The notes under the pieces were generated by a model, which had not been told where the DNA came from, did no database searches, and saw nothing but the letters and a program-made list of their open reading frames with translations. Positions 61,385 through 64,000 of a stretch of 64,000 nt of DNA are shown in pieces. The stretch spans positions 18,446,444-18,510,443 of the forward strand of contig CM020502.1 of the NCBI GenBank assembly GCA_009823395.1, written 5' to 3'. Numbering within the stretch: the stretch's first letter is position 1; the number at the start of each line of letters is the position of its first letter. The position numbers were made by a program, and so were the translations under genes. The DNA is from Thamnaconus septentrionalis (Eukaryota > Chordata > Actinopteri > Tetraodontiformes > Monacanthidae).

Positions 61385-63325
61385 CGTTCTTGTGATATTC
61401 TCTGTTGTATGTTTGTACAAGGTACGTGGAGACGAGGTACTTTTCATTTAGAGCTCTCTACTGCCTCTCTGCGGTAGTGCGGATTATAACAAGGCGTGTT
61501 TGAGGTTCTGTTGATGTCCGGTGTTGATGTACAGATAATAGAATATTGTATATTAGTTATGTGCACATGATATACAGCAAAAATATTTTTTCTTTGTTTT
61601 TGACCCATCCTCTTCTTAGTAAATGTGCCGGAAACCAGGTGCACATCTCCGTCTGTATATGTGGTTGAGAGCATCGGCTAGCCTAGACATGTTTCCTAAT
61701 TAAGGGGGTGAAATCAGAGCAACCGAAGCACACAGAAATATGTGAAATCCTCCTAATCAGAGGAGTCAAAACACAGCCGTCAAGCCTCTATTTTTTCGAT
61801 CATGCAGGTAGCGGTTAATCTGAAAACTTCAGCCGAAAGCAATATAAACACCTGTCTTTTGGGGGAGAGGCAAAGCACTTTTGTAAACAAGGGGGGCAAA
61901 GGAGATGAGTCGTGTTTGAATGAAAGAATCTGAGAGCCTGTTTTGTCATTTTTCCAATTTCGTTTTACATTTTGCAATTCAAGGCGACGTGTCAGAGCGA
62001 GGATGATGCAGTGAGAGGCCTTTGTGGATGAGAGTCTCAAGGATTGATTCCAGCGATTCAGTCGTACGTGGTAATGAACCTGTCAAAGCTGAGTGGAGCG
62101 CAAGGGGTCAGAGGTTAAAGCTGGGCTAATGCATACAAAGCGTGATTGCTCCATGTTTGTTGGGTCTCTAACTGTGGAACACGCATTATCTGCATTGGGT
62201 GCCCGTTGAACAAAAAAAAACCAACAACAGCAAAAATAAACAGAGGCTTAAGGTCAGATTAGTCAGTCAGATACCAGAATGAAAATCATTGGGATCGAGC
62301 ACAGCTGTTCCCACGAATGCGTCTGCTCAAAACAAATGAAGGGGAAGGGGAGGGAGAAAAAAGTCGGCAATAAACGGCGAGAGGAGGCTGAAGACGAGCT
62401 CCAACTATTAGCGTTCAGCTTGATGTATCCCTGACCGTTACAGCGCGGTTAGTGTCGGGGGTTGCAAGGTTGTCCCGACTCCTCTTGTCATTGACAGAAT
62501 GGATAGCGCGTGAGCTGAATTTCAATTGGCTCATAAAAGGAAGACTTACTTCTCTTGGCAGGTGGAGGAGTTCCAATTCGCGAGCCTGCGCTCGTGCCTT
62601 CTGCTCGTGCGGACTTCCGCTGTCCCCTGGCATACAGAGCCACAGTCTGGGGTAAACAGGGGCAGATGGAAGGGGTAAACACTGCGATGTGTGGTCTCAC
62701 ATGGGGGAGATACAGAATTTTTGCGTCCGACCATTCTCCTACTGTTTCCCCTAGTGACTGGAGGCACAGGTGAGTCTTTGCAGTGTCTCATTTGCCTCCC
62801 AGTTTGGGCAAAGACACGCGGCGTGCAAGGGCTCCACAAAAGTCGTGAAAATCTTAGAGGCACTTTATAGCGGGTTTTATTGCAGGTTTTATAAAGTGCA
62901 GAGTAAGGAGTCTGTTGCCAGGCATCTGTGAGGTTGAGCTATGGCCGAGGGGTCTTGGAGCTACAATAAATGCAGTCTCCAGCGTGCCAGCATCATTGCA
63001 GTGGTTTTGTTATGTTTTGTTTTCGGTCATATTAGTTTGGCACTTCTGCTGTGCTGTTTGGTCAAACTAGTCTGGGAACTTAAACTCATGAAGTAATCTG
63101 ACTGGATAAGTTGGAATACAGGTAGCTAATGGGTAAACAGTTGCATCTACACTGAAAATATGGAGCAATTCCTTAATCTAATTTCTTATTTAAAAAAAAA
63201 CTGAAACTTGAGGAGATTAACCATCCACCTTAATTACTCAGTGTTTTCCTGTCCATCGTGGATAGCAATTGCGTGGAGCCTTATTAGGAGATGTACAAAG
63301 ACATGAGGTCATCTCTTTTGTATGA
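61021..63325. other. region upstream of khdrbs1 without recognised genes
   Basis: A/T-rich at 61100-61600 with the GATA array, then mixed sequence. Minus-strand ORFs around 62420-62860 have no recognisable features or splice context. Confidence 0.6.
61343..61384 (+). repeat. (GATA)n microsatellite
   Basis: About ten GATA units upstream of khdrbs1. Confidence 0.95.
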
Positions 63326-63360
63326 ACAGTGCTATATAAATAAAGTTTATTATTATCCTA
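63326..63360 (+). mobile_element. LINE-type 3' tail
   Basis: GTGCTATATAAATAAAGTTT followed by a short TTATTA tract is the typical 3' end of L2/Rex1-like LINEs and their SINEs in fish. The body of the element is not recognisable upstream. Confidence 0.6.
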
Positions 63361-63496
63361 CAGCGCCGTCCTTCATTCTACTTTAAAATGCCACGAGAAA
63401 AACTTTGTTCTTCCATCCTGTTCCTCTACAACTGCTATACTGCAGCATTATGTCGTTAGCAGCAGCCTTCCTGTACTTCTTTGTCTATTTTGGCTT

Positions 63497-63857
63497 TTAA
63501 AGGTTAAGTGTGTAGTATTTGGTATTTTGAGAAGAAACATCGTCATCAAGTGGCTACAACTTAGATTGCAGCGCTCACATTCTCACCCTCCCTCTCTCGA
63601 GGTTGCCAGTGAACTACAGTGGGTTGCGCATGCAAACCTGGATACCACCTCCACCCTCTTCTTTGCTTGCTTCGTCTACTAGGAGCTCTATATGCATATT
63701 CTTATATATACATATAAGGACCGTTGTATGGGTAGGAAAACCAAATAACCTTTATTGGACTGTGATCATATACTTTTAGTAATTTATGGACATTATATTA
63801 CCTTTACCAATATAAAAATTGTAAAATCAGGTCAAATATTACACACAGGACCTTTTA
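63497..63857 (-). mobile_element. MITE family A, complete copy
   Basis: This element of about 361 bp has TTAAAGGTTAAGTGTGTAGT at one end and AATATTACACACAGGACCTT at the other, forming terminal inverted repeats. Its inner sequence is the reverse complement of the 10992 copy, for example GTTGCCAGTGAACTAC. No coding capacity. Confidence 0.75.
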
Positions 63858-64000
63858 TGGGCCCCTGGCTTCAGTAGCCATCTGCTTTCATCACGGCAAC
63901 AAGGGAGCTGATTGGTTACGAAAGGCCGATGATGCTATAGGCCGGGGCTTTTGAGGACAGATTTGCGAGAGTTCAGAATATAAAATCTCGGCAATCTTGC

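Noticed and set aside
62546..62863. 105-residue minus-strand ORF upstream of khdrbs1
   Set aside because: No recognisable domain, no splice-site support, composition unlike a known protein.

Overview
The window looks like a piece of a ray-finned (teleost) fish chromosome. It has one intron-containing vertebrate gene, many di- and tetranucleotide microsatellites, a decayed Tc1-like transposase, several short non-autonomous DNA transposons with intact terminal repeats and target-site duplications, and retroelement tails of the kind common in fish. There is no bacterial gene organisation, CRISPR array or rRNA.

The only protein-coding gene I can support is khdrbs1 (Sam68), on the minus strand from the ATG at 60524 to the stop at 48530-48532. 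Nine coding exons were traced by hand with GT/AG boundaries and continuous reading phase, except for exon 6. Exons 1-4 encode the STAR domain (QUA1, KH with a GPQG loop, QUA2). Exon 5 starts the RGG/proline-rich tail, exon 6 is the RG-, P- and A-rich linker, exons 7-8 are the tyrosine-rich region, and exon 9 is the C-terminal nuclear-localisation tail ending YREHPYRQY. An in-frame stop just upstream of the ATG means the long N-terminal extension of mammalian Sam68 is absent in this reading. The 3' UTR runs left from 48529, with candidate polyadenylation signals at 47862-47867 and 47212-47217. The coding-exon 1 neighbourhood and the sequence upstream of it are CpG-rich and promoter-like.

The most striking structure is a direct tandem duplication of about 2.5 kb inside the gene (49530-52053 and 52054-54585). 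Each copy holds exon 6, exon 7, their introns and the same two MITEs. The copies differ mostly by one- or two-base indels, many in homopolymers, and exon 6 is frame-broken differently in each copy. I read this as a probable false duplication built from uncorrected long reads; a recent real duplication is the alternative.

The left 47 kb (1-47211) holds no gene I can recognise. It contains scattered repeats: hAT-type MITEs with 8-bp target duplications at 22592-22898 and 40162-40524, a Tc1 fossil near 13.5 kb, a tRNA-derived fragment near 10.85 kb, LTR-like remnants, a dispersed repeat pair near 42.5 and 44.3 kb, and long (TA)n arrays. It also has CpG-rich patches and A/T-rich homeobox- or octamer-containing patches that could be cis-regulatory. 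A TATA-box plus CpG-rich segment near 41.76 kb looks like an orphan core promoter. The right end (61-64 kb) is upstream sequence with a GATA microsatellite, a LINE-type 3' tail and one complete MITE. I found no clearly novel biological system. The items most worth checking are the intragenic duplication, the MITE-borne 22-bp perfect hairpin, the pyrimidine tract in the khdrbs1 3' UTR, and a short protein-like ORF at 45682-45876.
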